Origin: Actinomycetes bacterium
Lineage (GTDB): Bacteria; Actinomycetota; Acidimicrobiia; Acidimicrobiales; RAAP-2
DNA length: 64,000 bases
Direction: 5' to 3'
NCBI GenBank assembly: GCA_021818265.1
Contig: JAKAEP010000001.1
Location: 62,001 to 126,000 of the forward strand
Every line of letters begins with the position of its first letter. Position 1 is the first letter of the stretch. The notes under the pieces were generated by a model that saw only the letters and a list, made by a program, of their open reading frames with translations, searched no databases and was not told the DNA's origin. Shown in pieces: positions 34,241 to 43,577 of the stretch. Both the position numbers and the translations under genes were made by a program.

Positions 34241-34678
34241 GTGAACGTGACGATGATCCTCGCCGACGCGGCCCAGGTCGCCGACGGCAAGCTCTACATC
34301 CTGGGTGGGGGCTGGTCGGTGACCGGGCCGGAGCCGACGCCCTCGGCGGTGGCCATCAAGGTCGGGGTGGACACGCCCGAGTTCGCCGCCACCCACCACT
34401 GGGAGCTCTTCTTGGAGGACGCCGACGGTCAGCCCGTCGCCTTCGAGACGCCCGAGGGACCCCAGTTCGTCGAGGTCCGCGGCGACTTCTCGGTGGCGCC
34501 CCCCGGGGACGTCCCCGACGGGACACCCGTCGACGTGCCGATCGCGATCAACTTCGGACCGATCCCGCTCGCCGAGGGGGCCCGCTACTCCTGGCGCCTC
34601 GTCGTCGACGGGGAGACCCTGCCCGGTGGCCTGGTCTCGTTCACGACCCGTCCGGCGCGCACGCCGGTCGAGCCCTAG
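34241..34678 (+). CDS. Small conserved beta-rich protein (145 residues)
   Basis: 145 residues from a GTG 6 nt after a TAGGCT box (34229-34234). The N-terminus MNVTMILADAAQVADGKL and YILGGGWS is a pattern I recall from a conserved actinobacterial family of unknown function (possibly DUF6941; not verified). The rest is a beta-sandwich-like sequence ending with a WRLVVDGE strand. No catalytic residues can be named. It lies between the dehydrogenase and MaoC genes and may be co-transcribed with the latter. Confidence 0.7.
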   Translation: MNVTMILADAAQVADGKLYILGGGWSVTGPEPTPSAVAIKVGVDTPEFAATHHWELFLEDADGQPVAFETPEGPQFVEVRGDFSVAPPGDVPDGTPVDVPIAINFGPIPLAEGARYSWRLVVDGETLPGGLVSFTTRPARTPVEP

Positions 34679-34684
34679 CCGGCC

Positions 34685-35200
34685 GTGGCCATCCACGAGC
34701 GGCCCTTCGGCCGGTACCTCGAGGACTTCGTCGTCGGCGACGTCTACCGCCACTGGCCCGGCAAGACGATCACCGAGGCCGACGACCACCTCTTCTGCAT
34801 GATCACGATGAACCACCACCCGCTGCACACCGACGCGTGGTTCGCCGAGCACGAGACCGTCCACGGCCGCAACGTGGTGGTCGGCAACCTCGTCTACTCG
34901 CTGGTCTTGGGGATGAGCGTGCCCGACGTGTCCGGGGCGGCGATCGCCAACCTCGAGGTCGAGTCGCTGGTCCACCGCCACCCGACCTTCCACGGCGACA
35001 CCCTCTACGCCGAGAGCCACGTCCTGTCGGTCACGCCCTCGAGCTCCAAGCCCGACCGCGGGGTCGTCGCCGTCGAGACCAAGGGCTTCAACCAAGACGG
35101 CGTCGAGGTCTGTTACTTCCGCCGCAAGGTCCTCGTGTGGCGCCGCGACCAGGCGCCCGCGCGTCGCCGTCCCTACGGTGACGACGTCTGGGGCGACTGA
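34685..35200 (+). CDS. MaoC-family hydratase, possible mesaconyl-CoA hydratase
   Basis: 171 residues, single hot-dog domain. N-terminal GRYLEDFVVGDVYRHWPGKTITEADDHLFCMITMNHHPLH contains the conserved hydratase Asp/Asn and His residues. Single-domain MaoC proteins of this size lie beside HpcH/HpaI lyase and ethylmalonyl-CoA pathway genes in Streptomyces, where they are assigned to mesaconyl-CoA hydration. Here the same two neighbours are present, but a general enoyl-CoA hydratase is possible. Its end overlaps mutY by 23 bp. Confidence 0.75.
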   Translation: MAIHERPFGRYLEDFVVGDVYRHWPGKTITEADDHLFCMITMNHHPLHTDAWFAEHETVHGRNVVVGNLVYSLVLGMSVPDVSGAAIANLEVESLVHRHPTFHGDTLYAESHVLSVTPSSSKPDRGVVAVETKGFNQDGVEVCYFRRKVLVWRRDQAPARRRPYGDDVWGD

Positions 35201-36059
35201 CCGGGCCCGGGTCGCGCGCGCGGTCGCGCGGGCGGCTCCGGGCCTGGCGCGCGACCTCCCGTGGGTCGGCGCGCGCGACCCCTGGGCGGTTCTCGTGAGC
35301 GAGGTCATGCTCCAGCAGACCCCGGCCGCGCGCGTCGTGGGCCCGTGGCGGGCTTTCCTCGACCTCTACCCGACGCCCGAGGCCCTCGCGGCGGCGCCCC
35401 TGAGCGCGGTCCTCACGGCCTGGCGGGGCCTCGGCTACCACCGGCGTGCGCGCGACCTCCAGCGCGCGGCCGCCGTGATCGTCGAGGGTCATGGGGGCCG
35501 GGTCCCCGAGGCCGTGGAGGCCTTGCGCGCCCTACCGGGCGTGGGGGAGTACACGGCCCGGGCCGTCGCGGCCTTCGCCTTCGGGGCGCGCGTGGCCGTC
35601 GTCGACACGAACGTCGCGCGGGTCCTCGCCCGGGCCGTCGCCGGCCGGCCGCTCGCCCCGCGCGAGGCGCGCGAGGAGGCGGCGGCACTGCTCGGACGGC
35701 GCGACCCCCGCCGCTTCAACCAGGCCATGATCGACCTCGGCGCGCGCCACTGCGCGGCGCGGCCCCGCTGCGGGGGCTGTCCCCTCGAGCGGGTCTGCGC
35801 CTGGCGGGCCGCCGGCGGGGACGACCCCGCGCCCGCGAGCGCCCACGTCACCCGGCCCCAAGCGCCCTTCACCGGTTCGGACCGCCAGTGGCGCGGCCGG
35901 GCGCTCGAGCGCCTGCGCGGCGGTCCGGCGACCGTGCGCGAGATGCACCGCCATCTGACGGGTCTCGAACCCGCGCGCCGGCGCCGCGTCCTCGAGGGCC
36001 TGGTCGGCGACGGTCTGGTGACCCGCACCCGGGAGGGGTTCGCCCTCGGGCGCCCCTAG
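35178..36059 (+). CDS. mutY: A/G-specific adenine DNA glycosylase
   Basis: 293 residues, the short actinobacterial form. Removes adenine opposite 8-oxoguanine. Catalytic Glu42 in SEVMLQQT, the helix-hairpin-helix LPGVGEYTARA (about 119-129), and catalytic Asp143 in VVDTNVARVL are present. Four cysteines (192, 198, 201, 207) form the iron-sulfur site, but the first spacing is Cx5C instead of the usual Cx6C. A C-terminal MutT-like domain is not obvious. The GTG start lies inside the MaoC gene. Confidence 0.9.
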   Translation: MTTSGATDRARVARAVARAAPGLARDLPWVGARDPWAVLVSEVMLQQTPAARVVGPWRAFLDLYPTPEALAAAPLSAVLTAWRGLGYHRRARDLQRAAAVIVEGHGGRVPEAVEALRALPGVGEYTARAVAAFAFGARVAVVDTNVARVLARAVAGRPLAPREAREEAAALLGRRDPRRFNQAMIDLGARHCAARPRCGGCPLERVCAWRAAGGDDPAPASAHVTRPQAPFTGSDRQWRGRALERLRGGPATVREMHRHLTGLEPARRRRVLEGLVGDGLVTRTREGFALGRP

Positions 36060-36068
36060 GGTGGCGCG

Positions 36069-36542
36069 GTGACCGGCCCGAGCGAGGACGACGCCCGCCG
36101 GGCCTTCGGCCACTTCGCGACGGGCGTGGTCATCGTGACGGCCGCCACGCCCGACGGTCCGGCCGGGTTCACCTGCCAGGCCTTCGGGTCGCTCTCGGTC
36201 GACCCGCCGTCGGTCCTCTTCTCGGCGAACCGGTCGTCGGCGTCGTGGGCGAGGATGAGGGCGGTCGGGGTGCTCGGGGTGAGCATCCTCGCCGAGGGCC
36301 ACGAGCCGGTCGCGCGCCTGTTCGCCACCACCGGCGCCGACAAGTTCGCCGGGCGCGAGTGGCGTCGGGCCCCGGGGGGGTCGCCGCTGCTGGCGGGCGC
36401 GCTCGCGCACCTCGAGGGTCGGGTCCGGCTGGTGGAGAACCACGGGGACCACGACGTGGTCGTGGTCGACCTCGAGCACGTCGAGACCTTCCCCGGCGCG
36501 CCGCTCCTGTACTTTCGCAGCGAGTACCGCCACCTCGCCTGA
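36069..36542 (+). CDS. Flavin reductase-like FMN-binding protein
   Basis: 157 residues, split-barrel FMN domain. The pattern FGHFATGVVIVTA at the N-terminus, then FTCQAFGSLSVDPPSVLFSA and SILAEGHEPVARLFA are those of the HpaC/flavin:NADH reductase family that supply reduced flavin to two-component monooxygenases. No monooxygenase is adjacent. It follows mutY after 9 bp. Confidence 0.85.
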   Translation: MTGPSEDDARRAFGHFATGVVIVTAATPDGPAGFTCQAFGSLSVDPPSVLFSANRSSASWARMRAVGVLGVSILAEGHEPVARLFATTGADKFAGREWRRAPGGSPLLAGALAHLEGRVRLVENHGDHDVVVVDLEHVETFPGAPLLYFRSEYRHLA

Positions 36543-36569
36543 GCGGCCGGGTTCGGTACGCTGCGTGGG

Positions 36570-36611
36570 GTGAGGGACGTGGAGCGCCTCGGGGCTCGGG
36601 GTCGCCGGTGA
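36570..36611 (+). CDS. 13-codon small ORF upstream of a membrane protein gene
   Basis: GTG to TGA, encoding VRDVERLGARGRR. A TACGCT box at 36557-36562 is 7 nt before the GTG, the leaderless layout seen elsewhere here. The TGA overlaps the GTG of the next gene (GTGA at 36608-36611), so the small ORF could deliver ribosomes to it. It is Arg-rich (5 of 13). It may be a chance frame; no terminator is seen. Confidence 0.4.
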   Translation: MRDVERLGARGRR

Positions 36612-37093
36612 CGGTCGCCCTCGTCTCCGTCGTGGCGGTCGTCGTGGTGGTCGTGCTCGGGGCTTTGGTCGCCCGGGTGCGCCGGGTGCGCCGCGGAGAC
36701 GCCACCGCGCCGGCCGGCCCCGTGGAGGGCCGCCTGGTCTCCCCGCCGCCGTCGCCCTACGAGACCTCGCGCGGCTTCCGGCTCCTCGAGCCGGGGGAGT
36801 CGCCCCACCCCCGGGCGCCGGCGGCCCGACCCCGCCTCGACCCCGAACGCAGCTACGTCTTCGGCGACGCCGTCGCGCCCGAGGAGGTGGTGCCCTCCGC
36901 GCGGCGCCACGACGAGGAGTGGTTCCTCGCCCACTCCTCGCGCCGGTCGGGGTTGGTGAGGTGGGCCACGGTGCTGCTCGCGCTCGCCGTCGTCGTGGCC
37001 GTAGTCGCGGCCGTCGTGGCGTACTACCTGCACCACGGCTCGAGCGGGCCGGCGCACGGGCTGGCCCTCGCGGGCGCGGCCCTACTGGTCTAG
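36608..37093 (+). CDS. Hypothetical two-helix membrane protein
   Basis: 161 residues. A very hydrophobic Val-rich helix at about 2-22, a hydrophilic middle region rich in Pro and Arg (about 25-115, with RSYVFGD), then a second helix at about 118-142 (WATVLLALAVVVAVVAAVVAYYL). No known domain. The likely topology puts the middle region on one side of the membrane. Its stop overlaps the convergent peptidase gene by 12 bp. Confidence 0.7.
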   Translation: MTVALVSVVAVVVVVVLGALVARVRRVRRGDATAPAGPVEGRLVSPPPSPYETSRGFRLLEPGESPHPRAPAARPRLDPERSYVFGDAVAPEEVVPSARRHDEEWFLAHSSRRSGLVRWATVLLALAVVVAVVAAVVAYYLHHGSSGPAHGLALAGAALLV

Positions 37094-39259
37094 CGCCGCC
37101 TCGGGGGCGATCCGCGAGAGGACCCACGCGAGGACCTGGGCCTCGTCGCGCCACGCGTCGTAGCGACCCGACGGCCCCCCGTGGCCCGCCCCCATCTCGG
37201 TCTTGAGGACCGCGTGGTTCTCAGGGTTGGCGTCGCGCAGGCGCAGCACCCACTTGGCCGGCTCCCAGAAGCCCACGCGCGAGTCGTTGAGGCCCCCCGT
37301 GGCGTAGAGGTCGGGGTAGCGCACGGGCCGCCCGTCGGCGTCGCGCTCGCGCACGTTGTCGTAGGGGGAGTAGCCCTTCATCGTCCGGTACGCCGTGGCG
37401 CTCGCGTCGGGGTTGCCCCACTCCTCCCACTCGCCGACCGTGAGCGGCAGCGAGGCGTCGAGCATGGTGGTGAGCACGTCCACGAAGGGGACCTCGGCGA
37501 CGACGGCGCGGAAGAGCTCGGGCGCGGCGTTCATCACGGCGCCCATGAGGAGGCCCCCGGCCGAGCCCCCGCGGATCGCGAGGGTCGAGGGCGTCGTGAA
37601 GCCCCGTGCGACCAGGGTCCGGGCGACGGCGACGAAGTCGCTGAAGGTCGTGGGCTTCTGGGCGAGCCGGCCCATCTCGTACCAGGAGCGGCCCATCTCG
37701 CCCCCGCCGCGCACGTGCGCGACGGCGAAGACGACCCCGCGGTCGAGCAGGCTGAGCCGCAGCGAGGAGAACCCCGGCTCGATCGAGATCTCGTAGCTGC
37801 CGTAGCCGTAGAGCAGGAGCGGCGAGGGCCCCGCGGCCACCAGGGTGCCGTCGGGACCGGCGGTGACGCGGTCGCGCCGGGCGACCACCGAGACCGGGAT
37901 CGCGACCCCGTCGCTCGCCTCGACCCACAGCCGGCCGGTGACGTAGCGCGCCGGGTCGAACCCCCCGAGGACCCGCTGCTGCTTCAAGACGGTGAGGCGC
38001 CGGGTCGCCACGTCGACGTCGGCCACGAGGTACGGGGTGACCATCGAGGTGAGCACGACCCGCACGAGCGGGGTGTCGCTGTTGGGGTTGGCCGAGAGCC
38101 CGACCGTGCGCGGGAAGACGTCCCCCTCGACGAGCCAGCTCCGGGCGAGGAGGTCCTCGCCGAAGGGGTCCTCGCCCTCGAGCAGGGGCACAATCCGCAC
38201 CGCGGCGCAGCCGTCGTCGCGCTCGCTGAGGGCGAGGAAGCCCGCGAACGCGTCGACCGAGTCGATCCGCTGGCCGGGCCGCTCGGCCACCAGCTCGCGC
38301 CACTCGCCGCCCTCGACCGGGCGCGCGAGCAGGCGGAAGTCGGTCGCGCCCTCGTTGGTCACCTTGAGCCACCAGGCCCGCCCGACGCGGTCGACGAGGT
38401 GCTCGACCCCGTACTCGATCCCGTGGCGGCGGGGCTCGAGCACCTCGAGGGGGTCGGTCGGTCGGTCGGCCGCGACGACGCGGGCCTCGCTCGTCATGGA
38501 CGAGCTGAGCGCGACCACGATCACCCGGTCGTCGCGGCTGCGCCCGACCGACACGGTGAACTGGGCGTCGTCCTCTTGGAGGACGAGCACGTCGTCGGAC
38601 TGCGCCGTGCCGAGCTCGTGGCGCCAGAGCTGCCAGGGCCGCATCGCCTCGTCGACGCGCGTGTAGAAGACGTGGCGGCTGTCGGCGGCCCAGGCGAAGC
38701 CGTAGTAGACGTCCTCGAGCCGGTCGGCGAGGGGCGCTTGGCCCGCCAGGGGGCGCACGGTCACGCTGTGGCGCTCGCTGCCCTCGAAGTCGGTGCCGAC
38801 CGCGACCCAGGCGGCGTCGGGGCTGACGGCCAGCACGCCCACCGAGAGGAAGTCGCTCTCGCCGGCCTCGGCGTTCTCGTCGAGGACCACCTGCTCGCCG
38901 GGCAGGGTGGTCGTGGGGTCGACCACGGGCGGCGTGAGACCGTCGCCCTCGACCGGGGCGCGCACGTTGATGGGGTAGTTGAGCCCCTCGCGGGTGCGCT
39001 CGAAGTACCACCACGCCCCCTTGCGCACCGGCACCGAGATGTCGGTCTCTTCGATGCGGCTCTTGATCTCCTCGAAGAGGCGGGACTCGAGCGCCGCCAG
39101 GGGCGCCATCTCGGCCGCGTGGTAGGCGTTCTCGGCGCGCAGGTGGGCGAGCACCTCGTCGGCCTCGCGGTCCATCAGCCAGTAGTAGGGGTCGACCCGC
39201 TCGTCGCCGTGGCGGGCGATGGCCGTGGGGCGTCGGGGGGCGCGGGGGGCGTCGGGCAT
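37082..39259 (-). CDS. Prolyl-oligopeptidase family serine peptidase, oligopeptidase B-like
   Basis: 725 residues, S9A family. N-terminal beta-propeller (about 65-430) and C-terminal alpha/beta-hydrolase domain with Ser566 in [12 protein letters not shown], Asp659 in GLNDSRV and His693 in [10 protein letters not shown]. It has the DPYYWLMDR start of PtrB, which cleaves short peptides after basic residues. It is cytoplasmic, with no signal peptide. The ATG at 39259 is chosen to match that N-terminus; a CAGAGT box lies 6 nt upstream on the minus strand. Confidence 0.9.
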   Translation of the reverse strand: MPDAPRAPRRPTAIARHGDERVDPYYWLMDREADEVLAHLRAENAYHAAEMAPLAALESRLFEEIKSRIEETDISVPVRKGAWWYFERTREGLNYPINVRAPVEGDGLTPPVVDPTTTLPGEQVVLDENAEAGESDFLSVGVLAVSPDAAWVAVGTDFEGSERHSVTVRPLAGQAPLADRLEDVYYGFAWAADSRHVFYTRVDEAMRPWQLWRHELGTAQSDDVLVLQEDDAQFTVSVGRSRDDRVIVVALSSSMTSEARVVAADRPTDPLEVLEPRRHGIEYGVEHLVDRVGRAWWLKVTNEGATDFRLLARPVEGGEWRELVAERPGQRIDSVDAFAGFLALSERDDGCAAVRIVPLLEGEDPFGEDLLARSWLVEGDVFPRTVGLSANPNSDTPLVRVVLTSMVTPYLVADVDVATRRLTVLKQQRVLGGFDPARYVTGRLWVEASDGVAIPVSVVARRDRVTAGPDGTLVAAGPSPLLLYGYGSYEISIEPGFSSLRLSLLDRGVVFAVAHVRGGGEMGRSWYEMGRLAQKPTTFSDFVAVARTLVARGFTTPSTLAIRGGSAGGLLMGAVMNAAPELFRAVVAEVPFVDVLTTMLDASLPLTVGEWEEWGNPDASATAYRTMKGYSPYDNVRERDADGRPVRYPDLYATGGLNDSRVGFWEPAKWVLRLRDANPENHAVLKTEMGAGHGGPSGRYDAWRDEAQVLAWVLSRIAPEAALDQ

Positions 39260-39343
39260 CCCCACACTCTGCCAGCCGCGGTGGCGGGGTCGGGCGGGAC
39301 CGTTACTACTATGGACGTAGGGATAACCCGGCGAAGGAGCGCG

Positions 39344-40744
39344 ATGGCGATCGACAACCTGGACTTCAGCCGCTACCAGTTGGGGTGGTCCGACGACGTC
39401 CTGCCGACGTTCAAGCCCAAGAAGGGGCTCAACGAGGCGATCGTGCGCGAGATGTCGGCGATGAAGGGCGAGGAGCCCTGGATGCTGAAGTTCCGCCTCG
39501 ACGCGCTGCGCCGCTTCGAGCGCAAGCCGATGCTGCCGTGGTTCGCCGACCGGATGCCCGACCTCGACTTCGAGGACATCTACTACTACATCAAGCCCAC
39601 CGAGGGCCAGGTCGACTCCTGGGAGGACCTGCCCGACGCGATCAAGTCGACCTACGAGAAGCTCGGCATCCCCGAAGCCGAGCGGCGCTACCTGGCCGGG
39701 GTCACCGCCCAGTACGAGTCCGAGGTCGTCTTCCACCGCAACCGGATCGATCTGGAGCGCCAGGGCGTCCTGTTCTGCGACATGGACACCGCGGTGCGCG
39801 AGTACCCCGAGATCGTGCGCAAGTACTTCGGCACGGTGATCCCGCCCAACGACAACAAGTTCGCCGCCCTCAACTCGGCCGTGTGGAGCGGCGGCTCGTT
39901 CATCTACGTGCCGCCCGGGGTGAAGGTCGACCAGCCCCTGCAGGCCTACTTCCGCATCAACACCGAGAACATGGGCCAGTTCGAGCGGACCCTCATCATC
40001 GCCGACGAGGGCTCCCAGGTCCACTACGTCGAGGGCTGCTCGGCGCCGGTCTACTCGACCGACTCGCTCCATTCGGCGGTCGTCGAGCTGGTCGCCCTCG
40101 AGGGGGCCCGGATCACCTACACGACGATCCAGAACTGGTCGAACAACGTCTACAACCTCGTGACCAAGCGCGCCCGGGCCGAGGCCGAGGCCCACGTGGA
40201 GTGGATCGACGGCAACATCGGCTCGCGCCTGACGATGAAGTACCCGAGCGTCTACCTGATGGGACCCAAGGCCTCCGGCGAGGTGCTCTCGGTCGCCTAC
40301 GCCGGCGCCGGCCAGATCCAAGACGCCGGGGCGAAGATGATCCACTGCGCGCCCGAGACGACCTCGACCATCGTGTCCAAGTCGATCTCCAAGGACGGGG
40401 GCACCGCCGCGTACCGGGGCCTCGTGAAGGTGGAAGAGGGCGCGACCGGCGCCAAGAGCTTCGTGCGCTGCGACGCCCTGCTGCTCGACGAGCGCTCGGT
40501 CTCCGAGACCCGTCCCTACATGGAGGTCGGCGAGCAGGACGCCTCGATCGGCCACGAGGCGACCGTCTCGAAAATCGGCGACGACCAGCTCTTCTACCTC
40601 ATGAGCCGGGGTCTCAACGAGAGCCAGGCCATGGGGATGATCGTCAACGGCTTCATCGAGCCCGTGACCCGTACGCTGCCTATGGAGTACGCGGTCGAGT
40701 GGTCGCGGCTCATCGAGCTCCAGATGGAGGGCTCGATCGGCTGA
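39344..40744 (+). CDS. sufB: Fe-S cluster assembly scaffold SufB
   Basis: 466 residues, full length. SufB forms the SufBC2D scaffold where clusters are built. Signatures are [37 protein letters not shown] and DALLLDE ... [10 protein letters not shown]-like C-terminal beta-helix ends ([24 protein letters not shown]). Its own promoter probably uses TACTAT at 39307-39312, and GAAGGAG (39333-39339) precedes the ATG. It is separated from sufD by a small gene and an oppositely oriented isomerase gene. Confidence 0.95.
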   Translation: MAIDNLDFSRYQLGWSDDVLPTFKPKKGLNEAIVREMSAMKGEEPWMLKFRLDALRRFERKPMLPWFADRMPDLDFEDIYYYIKPTEGQVDSWEDLPDAIKSTYEKLGIPEAERRYLAGVTAQYESEVVFHRNRIDLERQGVLFCDMDTAVREYPEIVRKYFGTVIPPNDNKFAALNSAVWSGGSFIYVPPGVKVDQPLQAYFRINTENMGQFERTLIIADEGSQVHYVEGCSAPVYSTDSLHSAVVELVALEGARITYTTIQNWSNNVYNLVTKRARAEAEAHVEWIDGNIGSRLTMKYPSVYLMGPKASGEVLSVAYAGAGQIQDAGAKMIHCAPETTSTIVSKSISKDGGTAAYRGLVKVEEGATGAKSFVRCDALLLDERSVSETRPYMEVGEQDASIGHEATVSKIGDDQLFYLMSRGLNESQAMGMIVNGFIEPVTRTLPMEYAVEWSRLIELQMEGSIG

Positions 40745-40775
40745 GCCGCCCCAGGGCGCGGGAGGATCGACAGCG

Positions 40776-41126
40776 GTGGGAATGCGCGAGGAGTGCAAGC
40801 ACTTCCAGAGCCGCACGTACGCCTCGGGCGAGGTGGCGCGGTTCTGCGTCTTGGGCAACGCCCCGGACCAGCCCTGGTCGTGCCCGGAGACGTGCGTGAC
40901 CTACGAGCGCCGACTCGCCGACGTGGGGTGGGTCCACGGGACGCTCGTCGACGCACCCGTCGAGTCGGCGCCCGCCGGCGGGGTCTCGGCCGACGACCGA
41001 CGGGCGCTGCTGGCCGCCGCCGACGAGATCGTCGAGGCCGTCGCGCCCGGGCTGGTCGAGGAGCGCCGCCGCGAGCTCGACGAGGCGGAGCGCCGTCGCC
41101 GCGGCTGGCGGTTCTGGCGGCGCTAG
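40776..41126 (+). CDS. Small Cys-containing protein after sufB
   Basis: 116 residues. The first 50 hold four cysteines (ECKHF, RFCVLG, WSCPETC), possible metal or cluster ligands; the C-terminal half is a charged helix ending RRGWRFWRR. The GTG at 40776 is 10 nt after GGAGG (40761-40765); an ATG at 40782 is a weaker alternative. Location directly behind sufB suggests a role in iron-sulfur chemistry, but nothing else shows it. Its stop overlaps the convergent isomerase in a CTAG. Confidence 0.65.
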   Translation: MGMREECKHFQSRTYASGEVARFCVLGNAPDQPWSCPETCVTYERRLADVGWVHGTLVDAPVESAPAGGVSADDRRALLAAADEIVEAVAPGLVEERRRELDEAERRRRGWRFWRR

Positions 41127-41941
41127 GGCTCGGGGTCGGCGAACTCCGGGGCCCGGCGCTCGGCGAACGCGGTGAGCGCCTCTCTCAGGTCCGGCCCGAA
41201 CAGGTTCTCCGCATTCCAGCGGGCCACGTAGACGAGGCCCTCGTCGACGTCGGCCGCGTCGTTGAAGCGCAGCACCGCCTTCGTGCCGCGCACGGCCCGG
41301 GGCGAGAGGGCGGCGATCTCCTCGGCCATGGCGCGCGCCGCCGCGAGGACCTCCTCGGCGGAGCCCTCGACGCGGTGGTTCACGAGCCCAATGGTCGCGG
41401 CCCGCTCGGCGTCGATGTCGCGCCCGGTGAGGGCGAGCTCGGCCGCGTGGGCCGGCCCGACGATGCGCGGCAGCCGCTGGAGGGTGCCGAGGTCGGCGAC
41501 GATCGCCACGCGCGTCTCGCGCACCGAGAAGGTCGCGTCGCCCGCCGCCAGGCGCACGTCGCAGGCGCAGATGAGGTCGATCCCCCCGCCCAGGCAGTAG
41601 CCGTGGACGGCGGCGATGACCGGCACGGGCGCCTCGGCGAGCGAGGAGACCGACGCCTGCATCGTGCGGATCGACTCGTACAGCGACGCGTGCGCGCCCG
41701 CGGCCGACGGGGCGAGCACCCCGCCGGCCTCCTTGAGGTCGAGACCCACCGTGAAGTCGCGGCCCCGCGCCGCCAGCACCAGGCAGCGCACGCCCGGCTC
41801 GGCGACGGCGGCCGCCACGGCCCGCGGGAGGTCCCGCCAGAAGGCCCGTCCGAGCGCGTTGCGCGCGTCGGGCCGGTCGAGCCACAGCGTCGCCACGCGG
41901 CCGTCGCGCTCGAGGTCGATCACGTCGGAGGTGAAGGCCAT
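41123..41941 (-). CDS. Crotonase family: delta3,5-delta2,4-dienoyl-CoA isomerase-like
   Basis: 272 residues. The active-site acidic residues fit ECH1-type dienoyl-CoA isomerase: Asp122 in GGIDLICACDVR, Glu142 in SVRETRV and Asp150 in IVADLGTLQRLP, with the 20 and 8 residue spacings of mammalian ECH1 (176, 196, 204). It moves double bonds in odd-position unsaturated acyl-CoAs during beta-oxidation. The ATG at 41941 gives the family N-terminus. It lies between sufB and sufD on the other strand. Confidence 0.8.
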   Translation of the reverse strand: MAFTSDVIDLERDGRVATLWLDRPDARNALGRAFWRDLPRAVAAAVAEPGVRCLVLAARGRDFTVGLDLKEAGGVLAPSAAGAHASLYESIRTMQASVSSLAEAPVPVIAAVHGYCLGGGIDLICACDVRLAAGDATFSVRETRVAIVADLGTLQRLPRIVGPAHAAELALTGRDIDAERAATIGLVNHRVEGSAEEVLAAARAMAEEIAALSPRAVRGTKAVLRFNDAADVDEGLVYVARWNAENLFGPDLREALTAFAERRAPEFADPEP

Positions 41942-42018
41942 CGACCCATCGTCGCACGCCGGGCCGGTCGGGGCGAGGGGGGTGGGCCGGTACACTGCCC
42001 GAGGCCCTCGGGCCGCCT

Positions 42019-43266
42019 ATGACGACCTTCGCCGACTCTGCCGCCGCCGTGCTCGACGCGCACCCGGGGGGCGGCCGGCGCGAGGCCTGGCGGGCCTTCG
42101 AGGAGGTGGGCCTGCCCTCGGCGAGCGACGAGGTCTGGCGCTACACCCCCCTCGGCGAGCTGGGCCTCGAGCGCCACGCCGTGGCGACGGGCCCCTCGCC
42201 GGCGGCGCCCTCGGACGCGGCCCGGCGCCTGGCCGCGGGCGCGGGGGTCGTCCTCACCGTGGTCGACGGCCACCTCGCGCCCGTGGGCGAGCTGCCCGAG
42301 GGGCTCAGCGTCTCGGCCGACGACTCCGGCCGGTCCCACACGGGCCAGGCCCTGGTCGAGCGCTACGCCAACGACGCCTTCTCGCTGCTCAACGCGGCGC
42401 TCGCCCCGGCCACGACCGTGGTGCGCGTGGAGCCGGGCGCGGTCCTCGCCGGGCCGGTCGTCGTGCTCGGCCTCGCCGGCTCCGGCGCGTCCTTCGCGCG
42501 CCTGCGCGTCGAGGTGGGCCGAGGGGCCGAGGCGGTGGTGCTCGAGTACCTCGAGGGGGGCCGGGACGGGCTGGTCGTGCCCCTGAGCGAGTACGCGGTC
42601 GACGCGGCCGGGTCGCTGACCCTGGTCACCTACCAGCGCCTCGACGAGTCCGCCTGGCAGGTCGCGCGCACGACCGGCTTCGTGGAGCGCGACGCCCGCC
42701 TGCGCCAGGCCGTGATCGGACTCGGCGGCCACTACGACCGGTCGCGCAACGACGCGGAGCTGCGCGGTCCGGGCGCGGCCAACGAGCTGCGCACGACCTA
42801 CCTCGGCCGGGGCGACCAGGTGCACGACTTCCGCACCCACCAGCTCCACCTCGCGCCGCGCACGAACTCCCGGCTCCTCTCCAAGGGCGCGGTCGCGGAG
42901 CGCTCCCGCTCGGTCTACACCGGGCTGATCGAGATCGAGAAGGGCGCGACGCGCACCGACGCCCGTCAGACCAACCACAACCTCCTGCTCTCGCCGAGCG
43001 CGCACGCCGACTCGGTGCCCAACCTCGACATCCGCGAGAACGACGTGCTGTGCGCCCACGCTTCGAGCGTCGGGCCCCTCGACGCGCTGCAGCGCTGGTA
43101 CCTCGAGTCGCGCGGGGTCGAGCGCGTCGACGCCCAGCGGCTGATGATCCAGGGCTTCTTCTACGAGATGCTCGAGGCCCTGCCGGCCGCCCTCGCCGCA
43201 CCCATCGAGGCCGACGTCGCCGCGGCGGTGGGCGAGGTGGCCCGGGCCGCGCAGGTGGGCTCGTGA
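42019..43266 (+). CDS. sufD: Fe-S cluster assembly protein SufD
   Basis: 415 residues, beta-helix paralogue of SufB. Signatures: SDEVWRYTPLGEL near the N-terminus, DFRTHQLHLAPRTNSRLLSKG and CAHASSVGPLD with the conserved region for SufC binding. A TACACT box at 41991-41996 would give a short leader with no clear Shine-Dalgarno site. The stop overlaps the GTG of the ferredoxin gene (GTGA). Confidence 0.92.
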   Translation: MTTFADSAAAVLDAHPGGGRREAWRAFEEVGLPSASDEVWRYTPLGELGLERHAVATGPSPAAPSDAARRLAAGAGVVLTVVDGHLAPVGELPEGLSVSADDSGRSHTGQALVERYANDAFSLLNAALAPATTVVRVEPGAVLAGPVVVLGLAGSGASFARLRVEVGRGAEAVVLEYLEGGRDGLVVPLSEYAVDAAGSLTLVTYQRLDESAWQVARTTGFVERDARLRQAVIGLGGHYDRSRNDAELRGPGAANELRTTYLGRGDQVHDFRTHQLHLAPRTNSRLLSKGAVAERSRSVYTGLIEIEKGATRTDARQTNHNLLLSPSAHADSVPNLDIRENDVLCAHASSVGPLDALQRWYLESRGVERVDAQRLMIQGFFYEMLEALPAALAAPIEADVAAAVGEVARAAQVGS

Positions 43267-43577
43267 CGACCGTGGCGCTCGGTCGCCTGGACGACTACGA
43301 GGTCGGCGTCGCGCGCTCGGTCACCGCGCCCGGGCGGACCCTCGTGGTGGTGCGCATCGAGGGCTCCCTCTACGTCCTCGACGACCGCTGCAGCCACGAG
43401 GACTTCCCCCTCTCCCAGGGCTACGTCGACGTCGAGGCGGCCGAGATCGAGTGCGCCCGTCACGGCGCCCTCTTCAGCCTCGTCGACGGCGAGCCCCTCT
43501 CGCTGCCCGCGACCCGGCCCGTCGCCCACTACGAGGTGCGCGAGGCCGACGGGCAGCTGGTGGTGGAGGTCCCGTGA
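43263..43577 (+). CDS. Rieske-type [2Fe-2S] ferredoxin
   Basis: 104 residues, single Rieske domain. The cluster ligands are Cys-x-His in DDRCSHEDFPLSQG and Cys-x2-His in ECARHGALFSL. It is like the small ferredoxin subunits of ring dioxygenases, which also occur inside actinobacterial suf operons. It probably serves as an electron donor for cluster assembly; this is inference. It overlaps both sufD and sufC by 4 bp. Confidence 0.93.
   Translation: MTTVALGRLDDYEVGVARSVTAPGRTLVVVRIEGSLYVLDDRCSHEDFPLSQGYVDVEAAEIECARHGALFSLVDGEPLSLPATRPVAHYEVREADGQLVVEVP

Noticed and set aside
37181-39343. Apparent 1187-residue protein starting far upstream of sufB
   Set aside because: The upstream part is the antisense of the S9 peptidase gene; sufB begins at the ATG at 39344 with a GAAGGAG ribosome site.
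39260-40858. N-terminal extension of the S9 peptidase over sufB
   Set aside because: The peptidase family N-terminus starts at 39259; the extension is antisense to sufB.
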